64,000 nt of DNA from Phycisphaerales bacterium (GCA_029242715.1 JAQWTL010000036.1:1-64000); one strand, 5' to 3'; positions 26,398 to 37,300 are shown, numbered from the stretch's first letter. The notes: generated from the sequence alone by a model not told the origin. Numbers and translations are program-made.

Positions 26398-28542
26398 ATG
26401 CAGACCATTGTCCTGCTCGCCCTCACCATGCTTGCCCCCGCACAGGGCTCGGATGCACTCGTATACCCCGAGACGCCCAGAGGCGCAGTCATCGATGATT
26501 ATCACGGCACCGCGGTTCCTGATCCCTATCGCTGGCTGGAAGACGATGTCCGCGAAAGTAGCAAAGTCTCAGACTGGCTTGATGCACAGAACGAGGTCAC
26601 CTTCGACTACCTGGAAACAATTCCACAGCGACAGGAGATCCGTGAACGGCTTGAGGAACTCTGGAATTATGAAAAGATCACCGCGCCTTTCAAAGCAGGC
26701 GGCCGGTACTACTTCTATGCCAATGATGGACTCCAGAACCAGTACGTGCTTTATGGAATGGATTCACTTGGCGACGAACCAAGTGTGATTATTGACCCCA
26801 ACGCATGGTCCAAAGAAGGCACTACGGCGCTTAATGGCCTGAGCTTCAGTAAAGATGGACGGTACATGGCGTACGGAGTATCCGACGGCGGATCCGATTG
26901 GAAGTCTTGGAAAGTACGAGATCTGAAAACCGGAACGGATCTGACTGATGACATCGAGTGGTCCAAGTTTTCCGGTGCAGCGTGGAGGCCTGATGGAAGC
27001 GGTTTCTTCTACGCACGCTATGACGCGCCAAAGGAAGGAACAGGACTGGTTGCTGCCAATGAGAATCAGCAACTCTGGTATCACGTTCCAGGCACAGACC
27101 AGTCAAAGGATGTACTGGTCCACAGAGAGCCCGATCATCCAGAATGGGGCTTCTCACCCAGCGTCACCGAGGACGGCCGCTACCTGATCGTGAACATCTG
27201 GCAAGGCGGCGAACCCAGCCGGGTTTCGATTGCCGACCTTTCCACTGATGACTGGACGCTCAAGCCACTGATTCCTCACTTTGAGAACGCCTGGACATTC
27301 GTGGGCAATGACGGGGGCACACTCTTTTTCATGACGGATCGCGATGCATCCCGGGGGCGGCTGGTCGCGATCGACCAGGATTCACCCTCTGAGATCCGTG
27401 AAATCATCCCTGAAAACGAGGCCACTCTCCGAGGCGTATCACATGTCGGTAACAGCTTCATTGCCAACTATCTCTCGGATGCCAGCAGCCATGTCCAGCG
27501 ATATGCCATGGATGGAACGCTCATGGAGAACATCCAGCTTCCGGGAATCGGTACAGCCTCTGGCTTCGGTGGCCGCAGTGATGACATGGAGACCTTCTAT
27601 TCCTTTTCCAGTTTCACGACGCCGCCAAGTTCCTACCGCGTCGACCTGGCCACTGGCAAGAGTGAACTGCTCAGGCAAGCAGAGGTTGATTTCAATCCTG
27701 ATGACTATGTTGTCCAGCAAGTCTGGTACCAGAGCGCAGATGGCACGATGGTGCCGATGTTCCTGACCTACAAGAAGGGACTGGTTCGAGACGGCAACAC
27801 GCCAACATTGCTTTATGGGTACGGCGGCTTCAATATTGCACTGACCCCCTACTTCTCTCCATCAAGAATTGCCTGGCTTGAACGGGGCAACATCTATGCA
27901 CTTGCCAATCTTCGTGGCGGTGGTGAATACGGCGAAGCATGGCATCAGGGTGGCATGATGGATAACAAGCAGAATGTCTTTGATGATTTCATCGCTGCAG
28001 GCGAATGGCTTATTGAGAACGGGTACACCAGCCCCAAGAACCTCGGAATCCAGGGAGGAAGCAACGGCGGATTGCTGGTCGGCGCCTGCATGACCCAACG
28101 CCCGGATCTCTGGGGCGCCTGCATTCCTTCCGTAGGTGTCATGGACATGGTTCGATTTCCCGAGTTCACGATCGGCCATGCCTGGACGAAGGAATATGGA
28201 GATCCGAAGGATGCAGACGAATTCCCGGCAATCTGGGCCTATTCGCCATATCACAGACTTCAGGATGGAACCTCTTATCCGCCGACGATGGTGACAACAG
28301 CAGACACGGATGATCGAGTCGTACCTGCCCATTCATTCAAATACGCCGCAGCACTCCAGCATGCGCATGAGGGTGACGCTCCGGTCATTCTTCGAGTTGA
28401 CCGCTCCGCTGGACATGGTGCTGGGAAACCGACCTCGATGAAGATCGATGAAGTAGCGGACACCTGGGCGTTTCTTGAGGCGAATCTGGCTGATAGCGAG
28501 AGCATCGAGGTCACCGAACAGGTGGATGTACCGGTTCGCTAG
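26398..28542 (+). CDS. Exported prolyl oligopeptidase family serine peptidase
   Basis: A 714-residue S9A peptidase that should cleave short peptides after proline. An N-terminal signal (MQTIVLLALTMLAPAQGSDA) indicates export. YPETPRGAVIDDYHGTAVPD and PYRWLEDD match the family N-terminus, and residues ~75-410 form the beta-propeller. The catalytic triad is visible: Ser555 in GGSNGGLL, Asp in TADTDDRVV (636-639) and His673 in SAGHGAG. GGAG lies upstream of the ATG. It follows map by 45 bp. Peptide degradation would fit with the hut genes. The stop overlaps hpnE on the other strand by 4 bp. Confidence 0.94.
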   Translation: MQTIVLLALTMLAPAQGSDALVYPETPRGAVIDDYHGTAVPDPYRWLEDDVRESSKVSDWLDAQNEVTFDYLETIPQRQEIRERLEELWNYEKITAPFKAGGRYYFYANDGLQNQYVLYGMDSLGDEPSVIIDPNAWSKEGTTALNGLSFSKDGRYMAYGVSDGGSDWKSWKVRDLKTGTDLTDDIEWSKFSGAAWRPDGSGFFYARYDAPKEGTGLVAANENQQLWYHVPGTDQSKDVLVHREPDHPEWGFSPSVTEDGRYLIVNIWQGGEPSRVSIADLSTDDWTLKPLIPHFENAWTFVGNDGGTLFFMTDRDASRGRLVAIDQDSPSEIREIIPENEATLRGVSHVGNSFIANYLSDASSHVQRYAMDGTLMENIQLPGIGTASGFGGRSDDMETFYSFSSFTTPPSSYRVDLATGKSELLRQAEVDFNPDDYVVQQVWYQSADGTMVPMFLTYKKGLVRDGNTPTLLYGYGGFNIALTPYFSPSRIAWLERGNIYALANLRGGGEYGEAWHQGGMMDNKQNVFDDFIAAGEWLIENGYTSPKNLGIQGGSNGGLLVGACMTQRPDLWGACIPSVGVMDMVRFPEFTIGHAWTKEYGDPKDADEFPAIWAYSPYHRLQDGTSYPPTMVTTADTDDRVVPAHSFKYAAALQHAHEGDAPVILRVDRSAGHGAGKPTSMKIDEVADTWAFLEANLADSESIEVTEQVDVPVR

Positions 28543-29951
28543 CGATGGGATGACGACAAGCCAAGCCAGCCCGCAAGGCGCCCAGCAGGAACTTCTTCAA
28601 TTCCTGAATCTGTTCCATTGATCGCAGCCGCCGCGATGTAGCCACTTCGAACAGCACCTTCCATGGTTGCTGGCCAGCCTGTGGCACACCAGTCGCCGCC
28701 AAGATAGAGCCTGTCGATGTCGCCACCTTGCAAGCCCACGGAACCAGGGGCCGACGTCGGGCGGCATGGTTCAATCTCTGGTGTAGCTCTGAAAGTAGCT
28801 CTTTTTTCCTTGATGGCTCGCACCGTGACGGGATCCTGGTCGACAGCCCCCGGGAGGGCCCGACGAATCTCTTCCATCACTTGATTCACAATCGTTTCCT
28901 CGTCGAGTTCCATCCAGTCATCTGCAGCACTGATGACGACATGCAGATGATGACGGCCCTCTTCATCAAATCCCTTGTTGAAGATCCAGTGCACGTTCCG
29001 TCCCGCCAGTATCAGGTGAGGTCGATCCATGACTTCAGCATCGAAATGAAGATGCACGCCCAGGATTGGGCTGAATTCAAATTGATCCAGTCCCTGAAGA
29101 CGTCGATCCGTAGAGCGGATCTCATCAGGCAACAACTTGGCCAGTCGATCTGGCGGAACCGTGGAGACGATGGCATCACCACGCACCATCTCATCTGATG
29201 TCATGACCCCGACCGCCTTTCGGTTTTCCGTGCAGATCTCCCGGACCGAGCAGCCCAGGCGGAGTTCTCCACCGGCATCGCGAATGATTGATTCCGCAGG
29301 GTCGTACAGAGATGCCAAGGGAACCGTCGGCAGGCCCATTGTGCCAGCCCAACGGCTGGGCAGGAACGCTTCCTGGAAGACCTGCATGCCATGTTCCGCA
29401 GCCACCTCACTGCTGGGAAGATTGCAGGCACTGATGATGATCGTGTCCCAGAACAGACGAGTTGTTTCAGGTGACTGCCGCTGGTCCTGAAGAAAGTCAC
29501 CAAAGGTCTGATCCCGCCATGTCGACCTGAGCCTGTGGCCGCCGCGGAGCATGCGCCACATGGCCCGTCGAATTTCAGATTTTGCCGCTCTGTCCAGAAG
29601 CTTCATGCGCAGGAAGCCGCCTGCAGTATGCAGTGGTGCGGGGAGCAGGCCAGGCTTCAGGAGATCACAGCCACCGTCTTCACGGAACCAGTAGAGGCGT
29701 TCGTGCCATTCGATGCGATCACTGACGCCAAGTCTCTCATACAGCGAAAGGAGCGCCGTGCAGCAGCCCATGAGGACATGCTGACAGTTGTCCAGGGCGC
29801 GTCCGCTGCGTTGATCAGGAAAGCTGGTAGCTCGTCCCCCCAGTTTGCGACGGGTCTCAAGAACAATTGGAACATGCCCTGCATCAGCCAGTCGCACTGC
29901 GGCAGCAATGCCGGCGAGACCACCGCCAATGACCACGACCCGCTGGCTCAT
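28539..29951 (-). CDS. hpnE: Hydroxysqualene dehydroxylase
   Basis: A 470-residue FAD-dependent amine-oxidase-fold enzyme reducing hydroxysqualene to squalene. The N-terminal dinucleotide fold is VVVIGGGLAGIAAAVRLADA (~5-24). KLGGRATSF and DNCQHVLMGC are HpnE hallmarks, and the C-terminal FAD segment is LYLGGDWCATGWPATMEGAV (~430). Its start overlaps the hpnD stop by 4 bp, giving the order hpnC-hpnD-hpnE with translational coupling. The product squalene normally feeds hopanoid or sterol synthesis, but no cyclase gene is in the window. Confidence 0.93.
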   Translation of the reverse strand: MSQRVVVIGGGLAGIAAAVRLADAGHVPIVLETRRKLGGRATSFPDQRSGRALDNCQHVLMGCCTALLSLYERLGVSDRIEWHERLYWFREDGGCDLLKPGLLPAPLHTAGGFLRMKLLDRAAKSEIRRAMWRMLRGGHRLRSTWRDQTFGDFLQDQRQSPETTRLFWDTIIISACNLPSSEVAAEHGMQVFQEAFLPSRWAGTMGLPTVPLASLYDPAESIIRDAGGELRLGCSVREICTENRKAVGVMTSDEMVRGDAIVSTVPPDRLAKLLPDEIRSTDRRLQGLDQFEFSPILGVHLHFDAEVMDRPHLILAGRNVHWIFNKGFDEEGRHHLHVVISAADDWMELDEETIVNQVMEEIRRALPGAVDQDPVTVRAIKEKRATFRATPEIEPCRPTSAPGSVGLQGGDIDRLYLGGDWCATGWPATMEGAVRSGYIAAAAINGTDSGIEEVPAGRLAGWLGLSSSHR

Positions 29952-30838
29952 GAGACGCCGGCCTGAACCCTGGCACTGAGGGCAATGGAGATCTTGTGCA
30001 GACTTCCAAGGCGAACACGCTTCGCTCCTGCAATGGAACGCGGGTTTCGTTCGATCCGGCGAAGGAGTCCGTGGTAGATGCGTGTCATCGCTCGAAGAGT
30101 TGGGCGACAGGATCGTGTGATCATTCCATCAAGTGCCGCCGATGACCTGTAGTGCTCCTGGCCATATTCAACAAGTTGCCTTATGAGCGACTCACAGCAG
30201 TCCGGCTTCTTCCATCCAAGCAGTTCATCCATGTCGAGGCCGCAGGAATCAAGCAAGGAAGCAGGCAGGTAAACACGGCCATTCTCATGATCTTCACGGA
30301 TATCTCGAAGGATATTGGTCAATTGGAAGGCAATGCCCCGGTCATCAGCAAGATCCAATGCGTGAGGATCATCAAATCCCCATATTGAAATACACACTCG
30401 GCCAACACTTGAGGCAACTTGCCGGCAATAGGCGACAAGATCTTCCATTGTGTCAGGCTGTTGAAATTGAAGGTCTGCTATCTGGCCGTCAATCATCTCG
30501 TCAAATGATGTCGCCTTCAGACCAAAGTGGACCACTGTCGCCTGAAACGCCTGCCACATGGGATCAGATGATTTGAGCGAGCCCTGTATGGCCTGATGCG
30601 TGTCTTCACGAAAGTCGCTCAGTCGCTCTGCGGCAACGGCAGGATTTGATCGCCCAGGCTCATCATCTGCCAGATCATCCGCCTGTCGCATCCATGAGTA
30701 GATGCAATAAAGCGCAGACCTTTGTGGCTCAGGCAGGAGCTTCAGGCCGTAGTAGAAGTTCCTGGCTTCTCGTCGCGTGATATCGCGACAGTGCTCAAGC
30801 GCAGGCAGATCACATGAAAGAACGGAAGCTGTAGTCAT
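29948..30838 (-). CDS. hpnD: Presqualene diphosphate synthase
   Basis: A 296-residue squalene/phytoene synthase-family enzyme condensing two farnesyl diphosphates to presqualene diphosphate. Both Asp-rich motifs are present: MRQADDLADD (~49-58) and the second at DDRGIAFQLTNILRDIREDH (~163-182). FYYGLKLLPEPQR matches the N-terminal pattern. It overlaps hpnC upstream and hpnE downstream by 4 bp each. Confidence 0.92.
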   Translation of the reverse strand: MTTASVLSCDLPALEHCRDITRREARNFYYGLKLLPEPQRSALYCIYSWMRQADDLADDEPGRSNPAVAAERLSDFREDTHQAIQGSLKSSDPMWQAFQATVVHFGLKATSFDEMIDGQIADLQFQQPDTMEDLVAYCRQVASSVGRVCISIWGFDDPHALDLADDRGIAFQLTNILRDIREDHENGRVYLPASLLDSCGLDMDELLGWKKPDCCESLIRQLVEYGQEHYRSSAALDGMITRSCRPTLRAMTRIYHGLLRRIERNPRSIAGAKRVRLGSLHKISIALSARVQAGVS

Positions 30839-31785
30839 GCGACCTTGGCCTTGCCCGCCCTTCGGGCTGACAGGAGGAGTCCAAGCTTGGCGAATTTGCC
30901 AAGCTTGGGACGGAACAGGACTGTCTCATAGTTCACTTGCACGATACGCCTCAATACGTGTGAACCACCCGCGGCAAACAGCCAGATCATGGGGCGATTC
31001 TCAGGGGGGAGGGTATCGAGCAGTGGCTTTGTCTGCGCAAAGCCCGGCCAGGTACGGTCTACAAGCGACTTCATCATCTGACGCCATTCCTCGAGAAATG
31101 AGTGATCCGGAGCATGGCCAATTTGAACGGTCTGTCGCATCCTTCGCTCGAAGTCGGGAATGTCATGGCATTCGGCCGGTATGTAGATGCGATCTCGCTC
31201 GATCAGATCCCGTCGCGTGTCCTGCCAATGGTTGGTCAACTGAAGCGCCGTGCAGATGGCATCGCTGTTGGCCAGGGCCTCTTCATCATGATCCTGATCG
31301 GCCAGACGAAGAACCAGCCGGCCAACAGGATCAGCGCTCCGGCGGCAATAATCGATCAATTGATCCCACGTCTCGTATCTCGAAACACGCTGATCCTGTT
31401 CGAAGGCATCAATGAGATCCAGAAATGGCTGTGGGCGCAATTCGTATCGTTCGATTTGTGAGGCCAGGGCGACAAATACAGGATGCCGTGGCTGGCCCTG
31501 GTCAAAGCAGGCCAGCGTTTCCTCTCGCCACCAGGAAAGGAGTTCCAGACTCCGTTCAGGGCTTTCGATTTCATCACTGAGATCATCCGCCCACCGACAG
31601 AATGCGTAGACCACCGAGGCACCACTTCTCATCGATTCCGGCACCATCTTGGAGAGGACCGAGAAGTTCTCATAATGCCCAAGGGCAAGCCGTCGGCAAT
31701 AGGCCATGGAATCGGCCGAATTCAACCCTGGGTTTTTTCCAGGCCCCCAGGCCTCCAGTCTGTCGATGATCGAGGTGAAACTCAT
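30835..31785 (-). CDS. hpnC: Hydroxysqualene synthase
   Basis: A 316-residue squalene synthase-like enzyme converting presqualene diphosphate to hydroxysqualene. The motifs are YAFCRWADDLSDE (~60-72) and ALQLTNHWQDTRRDL (~175-189), with the second Asp-rich motif weaker than in HpnD, as expected for HpnC. It is the first gene of the hpnCDE operon and is divergent from ispH, with 94 bp between the starts. Confidence 0.92.
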   Translation of the reverse strand: MSFTSIIDRLEAWGPGKNPGLNSADSMAYCRRLALGHYENFSVLSKMVPESMRSGASVVYAFCRWADDLSDEIESPERSLELLSWWREETLACFDQGQPRHPVFVALASQIERYELRPQPFLDLIDAFEQDQRVSRYETWDQLIDYCRRSADPVGRLVLRLADQDHDEEALANSDAICTALQLTNHWQDTRRDLIERDRIYIPAECHDIPDFERRMRQTVQIGHAPDHSFLEEWRQMMKSLVDRTWPGFAQTKPLLDTLPPENRPMIWLFAAGGSHVLRRIVQVNYETVLFRPKLGKFAKLGLLLSARRAGKAKVA

Positions 31786-31879
31786 AAAAAGAATGCCTGG
31801 AGAGGTGCTGTGGCGATGAAACGGACACTGTAACGGGAGATTGGACTGCTATCATGTGCGGCTACAGGAAACCTGTCCC

Positions 31880-32938
31880 ATGAAGATCATTCTTGCAAAT
31901 CCCCGTGGCTTCTGTGCCGGCGTCTACATGGCCATCGATGTTGTTGATCAACTGCTTGATGTTGTCGACGGCGAGGAAATCTACGTCTTTCATGAGATCG
32001 TGCATAACAAGCATGTTGTGCAACGTTTTCAGGATCGAGGCGTGAGTTTCATCGAGTCAATCGAAGAAGTGCCACGCAAGGCGATCGTCGTATTCAGTGC
32101 CCACGGAGTAAGTCCTCAGGTGCGAGACGAAGCCCTGAGCCGCAATCTCACTGCCATTGATGCGACCTGCCCACTTGTCACCAAGGTTCATGCCGAAGCT
32201 ATTCGTTATGCACGCCGTGGCTGGCAGATCATTCTGATCGGGCACAAGAATCACCAGGAAATTGTTGGCACCTATGGGGAAGCACCTGATTCCATTCAGA
32301 TTCTTGAATCTGTCAACGGGATCACGGACCTCAAGATCGACGACCCTACAAAGCTCGTCTATCTCACCCAGACAACGCTAAGCCTGGATGATGCCAACCA
32401 GATCATCCACGCACTCAAGGAAGCGTATCCAGAGATCAACAGTCCTCCCAGTGAGGATGTCTGCTACGCCACGACCAATCGCCAATGGGCTGTTCGCCAA
32501 CTTGCACCGAATTGCCAACTGGTACTCGTCGTCGGCAGCCAGAACAGCTCTAATTCAGTCCGGCTTACCGAGATCGCCATGGCAGCGGGAACCAAGGCTG
32601 TTCTGATCGATGATCTTGATGAGTTGACCGATGAGATGCTCAAGGATGTCGATCGCGTGCTCGTGACAGCGGGCGCCAGTGCCCCGGAAGACCTGGTGCA
32701 GTCATTGGTACTGCACCTTGTCCGCAACTTCAAAGGCATCGTCGAACAGCACGATGTCTTTCATGAAAGCGTGGAGTTCGGCCTGCCTGGAACACTCAAG
32801 ACATTCATGCGTACACGTGATGTTGACCCAGCGGGCCGCCGCATCATGATGGACAACATTGCTTCAACTGCCGCGTTCCTACAATCTCACGGAATCAAAC
32901 AACAGGTCGTTGACCTGACTGTTTCCGCTGCTGGCTGA
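31880..32938 (+). CDS. ispH: 4-hydroxy-3-methylbut-2-enyl diphosphate reductase
   Basis: A 352-residue [4Fe-4S] enzyme forming IPP and DMAPP in the last step of the MEP pathway. The ATG at 31880 (MKIILANPRGFCAGV) has AGGAA upstream; the open frame from 31841 is longer but non-canonical. The three cluster cysteines are in PRGFCAGV (Cys12), IDATCPLVTKVH (~95) and DVCYATTNRQWAV (~195). The C-terminus extends ~35 residues beyond the E. coli protein. It is divergent from hpnCDE, so isoprenoid precursor and squalene synthesis are adjacent and could share control. Confidence 0.95.
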   Translation: MKIILANPRGFCAGVYMAIDVVDQLLDVVDGEEIYVFHEIVHNKHVVQRFQDRGVSFIESIEEVPRKAIVVFSAHGVSPQVRDEALSRNLTAIDATCPLVTKVHAEAIRYARRGWQIILIGHKNHQEIVGTYGEAPDSIQILESVNGITDLKIDDPTKLVYLTQTTLSLDDANQIIHALKEAYPEINSPPSEDVCYATTNRQWAVRQLAPNCQLVLVVGSQNSSNSVRLTEIAMAAGTKAVLIDDLDELTDEMLKDVDRVLVTAGASAPEDLVQSLVLHLVRNFKGIVEQHDVFHESVEFGLPGTLKTFMRTRDVDPAGRRIMMDNIASTAAFLQSHGIKQQVVDLTVSAAG

Positions 32939-32948
32939 ACCAACTTCC

Positions 32949-34043
32949 ATGCAACATTTGCTCGACCTGACACTGGAAGAGTTCCGGGATGCCTGTGTCG
33001 CCAATGACAGGCGGCCCTATGTAGCCGAACAGGTACTCGATTGGATTCACCGCAAGGGCACGACAGAATTCGACGCCATGACCAATGTGTCCAAATCGGA
33101 CCGGGAATGGCTGAAAGCTGCGTTTGTCATTTTCCGAAGCCGAATCGACAGGGCTCAGGTAGCAGGTGACGGCACCTTGAAAATCTTGCTCGGCTGGGAT
33201 CCCCCCGAAGAACACTCCGAAGATCACTCCTTGCCGCAAGCCGGCCAGAGTCCCCCGCTTCAACAGACCGAAACAGTCATGATCCCTGCCGCGAAACGAC
33301 GAACAGCCTGCGTGTCATCTCAGGTCGGATGCCCGGTTGGCTGTCGCTTCTGCGCTTCGGGACTGGGAGGCCTGGAAGGCAACCTCACGGCAGGACAGAT
33401 CGTGGAACAGGTCCTCAGGCTTTCTGAAGAAGAGGGTGTCGGTCGCATCACGAACGTTGTCTTCATGGGCATGGGCGAGCCACTGGCAAATGACAAGGCC
33501 GTGATGAAGGCCATTCGAATACTCAATGCTGACTGGGGGCCTGCTATCGGAGCGAGACATATCACGGTCTCAACCGTTGGTCTGCCCAAGGCAATCAGAC
33601 GATTCGCACGCTTTGATCTGCCCGTCACACTTGCCTTGAGTCTTCACGCCCCGAATGACCAACTCAGGCGGCTCCTGATCCCATGGGCCGAATACTCCAC
33701 AATCGATGAGTTGACCTCTGCATGCCAGGCCTGGTTCCTTGCCAGTGGCCGTGAAATAACACTGGAATACCTGCTCCTGAGAGAAGTCAATGATCGCACT
33801 GAGCACGCGAGGCAACTGGCGAAGATCGCCTCGACGCTTCGGGCCAGGATCAATCTCATTCGCTACAACGAGGTCAAGGGCTTGCCTTACCAGCGACCTT
33901 CTACGGTTGATGTCCGTGAATTCCAACGAATTCTTCGTCGCCATGGTGTCAATGCGACCATTCGTGCCAGTCGCGGCCGTGATATTGCAGCGGCATGCGG
34001 ACAATTGAGGCATGAGGCCCGCAAGCAACAGACAGAGTCATGA
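32949..34043 (+). CDS. rlmN: 23S rRNA (adenine-2503-C2)-methyltransferase
   Basis: A 364-residue radical-SAM enzyme methylating A2503 of 23S rRNA and A37 of some tRNAs. The cluster motif CPVGCRFCASG (~124-134, CxxxCxxC) follows the family-typical ACVSSQVG. Other landmarks are NVVFMGMGEPLAN, ITVSTVGLPK, LSLHAPND and INLIRYN. It begins 10 bp after ispH and ends in a 6-bp convergent overlap with the DUF4190-like gene. Confidence 0.94.
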   Translation: MQHLLDLTLEEFRDACVANDRRPYVAEQVLDWIHRKGTTEFDAMTNVSKSDREWLKAAFVIFRSRIDRAQVAGDGTLKILLGWDPPEEHSEDHSLPQAGQSPPLQQTETVMIPAAKRRTACVSSQVGCPVGCRFCASGLGGLEGNLTAGQIVEQVLRLSEEEGVGRITNVVFMGMGEPLANDKAVMKAIRILNADWGPAIGARHITVSTVGLPKAIRRFARFDLPVTLALSLHAPNDQLRRLLIPWAEYSTIDELTSACQAWFLASGREITLEYLLLREVNDRTEHARQLAKIASTLRARINLIRYNEVKGLPYQRPSTVDVREFQRILRRHGVNATIRASRGRDIAAACGQLRHEARKQQTES

Positions 34044-34340
34044 CCAGGGAACACTCGCCACGAGAATGACCAACCAGATCACGGTGCTGGCAGCTCCGAT
34101 GATCAAGGCCGCCATGCCGAGTATGGCACCGGCTCGGGAAAGCCCCTGCCCTTCAAGACGCTCGTCTTTTTGCATCTGGACGATAGCCTGCTGTGATCTG
34201 AAAAAAGCGAGCCAGCCGAGCATGAATCCAATGACCGGCACTACAGCAAGCGCAACTCCCAGGACTCCATAGACAACAGAGGGCGTTGCACTTGGAGCGA
34301 GCCCACGTTCTTCAGGTGATGCCGGATCAACTCTGGACAT
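34038..34340 (-). CDS. Small DUF4190-like membrane protein
   Basis: A 100-residue protein. I chose the ATG at 34340 (MSRVDPASPEERG), which overlaps the end of the upstream gene by 14 bp; the longer frame to 34571 lies antisense-like within that gene. Two hydrophobic segments (~21-45 and ~72-97) flank a polar hairpin, with GVLGVALAVVPVIGFMLGWLA and LSRAGAILGMAALIIGA typical of DUF4190 proteins (each quoted only in part here: GVLGVALAVV and SRAGAILGMAA). Function unknown. Confidence 0.65.
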   Translation of the reverse strand: MSRVDPASPEERGLAPSATPSVVYGVLGVALAVVPVIGFMLGWLAFFRSQQAIVQMQKDERLEGQGLSRAGAILGMAALIIGAASTVIWLVILVASVPWS

Positions 34341-37300
34341 GCAGTTGGGCCTCCAGCATCTCTCGGAGTCGTTCAGGATTGACTCTCCTGAGCCGCCCAT
34401 CAAGGGCCATGTCATGAAGCTCCGAAAGCGTTTCAAGCCAGCCTTCATAGTCGGAACTGGCCCCGGTACCAGCACGAAGCAGAATTTCCTGCACGAGCCT
34501 CCGCACCTGTCGATCTCGAGAAGTTCCTCTCCAACTTGAAGGCAGCAGTCGCCTGGCACCAGCCAAGGCACGTGCCATCCAGTCGCTGGTACGAAGATCG
34601 ACTCTGAATCGCCATCTCAGGAAAGTAAACTCGAGGCGAGTCAGATACCGCACTTCGACACGATCGCCACGGGCCAGGTGAACATTCAACCTCTGCCTTG
34701 TTTCACGACGATGCTCGCTGCTTATGGCCATGGAAGACAGATAAATTGAATCACGAGCAAGACAGGCTTCGGCCAATGGAAGAATGGCCTTGCGTGTCAA
34801 GGCTCGCCCTGTATCCGCTCGATCCACCCGATAGAGCGCTACGACGGAATCAGCAAATCGTTCCGCATAGTCAAATCCTCCCCAGGTCACGCAGCGGCGA
34901 AGTGCTACAGCAAGATCACGATGCGCCTCCCGACCTTCTGCAGTATCAGCCAACCCTGGAACATCAAAGAAGACTCGCTGGGTCAGACGATTGAATCTGG
35001 CGGATGACTCACGGGCACAAAAGCGAGACTTGCCCATGGGCGGCGTCCTCTGACGCCTCATGAACTGCTGTGCTGTTTCGGCATTGGGGTCTTCGCCAGG
35101 CCGACGCAATGATGCGGGATTTTCTGCGAACTCCCGGCCAAGTCGGAAAGCCTCAAGAGATCGAGCGTACCCAAGTGATTCGAGTTCACGAAGGGCCGAT
35201 TCAATGGCATCAGGACTCAATGGAACCGCACCAAGCTGAAACGCCGTTCCGAGTTGCGATAGATCAGCCAATCGCTCATTGTGAAATCGCCATCGGCACA
35301 GATCTGTGAAGTCTTCGACAACCTGCCCCTCAGGATGCAAGAGGGAACGGAAGTATTCCGCAATGTCCCCCACTGGCTGCGAAGCGACTTCTCTGTCCAG
35401 TTGATCCTCGAAGAGCCCGATGTTGATGACGCCACGAGTTCGTTGCTGGGATGCAACTCGGAGAGGTTCGTCAGGACTGACCGCCAGCAAACTTTCAACA
35501 CGATCAAGCCCAAGCATCAAGTCAGCCTCACCCCATGGAATCGTGGAACTGACCTGGGAGGATTCCCGTTCAGTACGAGGACGACTGAAGGACACCTGGG
35601 CCCAGGCACGACGGCCGGCACCAATAGGGCCAGGCAGCATGCGTGCATGGACGTGATAGCCCATTTTGGAACCTGCAAGCATCAAGGCTCTTGCGGCAAG
35701 GCCTGGTGAGGGCCCTCGCAGGCCTGCGATATGGACAGACCATGAGGGGGAATCAGCATGAACAGGAACTGGGGCAGGCAAGCCATCGCTACCACCTTCA
35801 TATTCCCTGATTGGTGGACGGCTTCGATGGACTTCGATCTGTTCAACCAGAAGCCGGATACGCCCCCCAAGGCGAGGTGGCCACCGCCATGCAAGCGTCT
35901 CACGACTCGATCTTGTTTCAACGGCCGCCGCATGGCGAACGGCTTCAACTTCCAGTTCCGCAAGCATTGGCGGCTGTCTGATGACACAAGCACGATCTGC
36001 TGGCCAGACGATGCGCTGCATTGGCTGAAAGCCTTGCTGATCAATCTCACTGAGCTCTGACTCGATGGCAGAGACATCGAATCGTGTTGGAGGCCCATCA
36101 TCAATAACAATTATGGTGAGCTCCGTTTCTGCCACTGCATCACGGATCATTTTTCGTAGTCGACTCGTTTCAGCAAGTGTCCCTCGTCGAATCTGCACTC
36201 GATCTGCATGGCCCTTGGGAACGGCGGCCTGGGCCAACCTCTCGAGATCTGCCCGATCCTGACCATGTGGCTGAGCGACGAGCAGAAGCCATGTGTCTCT
36301 TGAGCCCGCAGCCTGTCGTATGGCTGCAGAGCCGTGACGGAAGAAGCCTGGACCTGAAAAAGTCTCGATGTAGACATCACGACCTTCAGGTGGCCCAGAG
36401 GCCTCACCATCGATGAAGATACGAACAGGGCCCAGCTCTCGATGGGAGTCTTCCTTTTCGTCCTCGATGGTTTCAAGGTCATCCTGTTCCTGCTCCAGCA
36501 TTTCCGGAATGCCTTGTGCAATCCGGCGGATGGCTTCCTGTTGGCCAGCTGCGCCAAATCGTTCCATCAGAACAGGAACAGGGAGCGAGGGAGGCTCTGA
36601 CTGAAAATCCTGCTTCATCATTCCAGTGGTTGCCAGACCATGAATCACGTGCTGGAGGCGTCGAAGCAGGCGGGATGGGTGAAGTGCTTCTCGTTCATCG
36701 AGCCGCTGAGACTCCCCGCTTTCATCCGGCGGTAACCGGCGGCCCCATGTGAGCGCAGGTGATCCCCCTTTGCTCCGAAGGGATTCTGCTATCTGCAGCA
36801 CGATGTGCTCGATTGTTCCAGGCCTTGGCTCGAGAACAATGACGTTCTGGCATCTGTTCAGTATTCGAGTAATGGCTGCTTCATCGATTGGATGAAGCAG
36901 ACCAAGGTGAAGGACCGGAAGCCGGCCACTGATCCCAAGCATGGTGGCCATGTGCTGCAGGCAACGGTCAGCAGGTCCCACAGTGATGAATCCCCAGGAC
37001 ACAGCCTCGCCTGGAGACGGCATTGAACGCCATGAATTCAGTTCGAGACGGCGAGCCATGCGCAAAGGCCCACCCGTCTCCTGCCATCTTGGTCTACGAC
37101 GTCGTCTTACCCGGTCCTGATCATCAGGTTCCTCTTCGCCACGGTTCGGCCTCAGCGCTACGGTTTCCGAGCTTCGGAGAATACTTCGATCAACAACAAC
37201 AGCAGCTACTCCCCTTGCGGATCGACTGATCCGAAGGACGTTTTCAACAGAATCACGCAGATGAGGGACATCACAGGCTTCGAGCAATGGAAGCCCTTGT

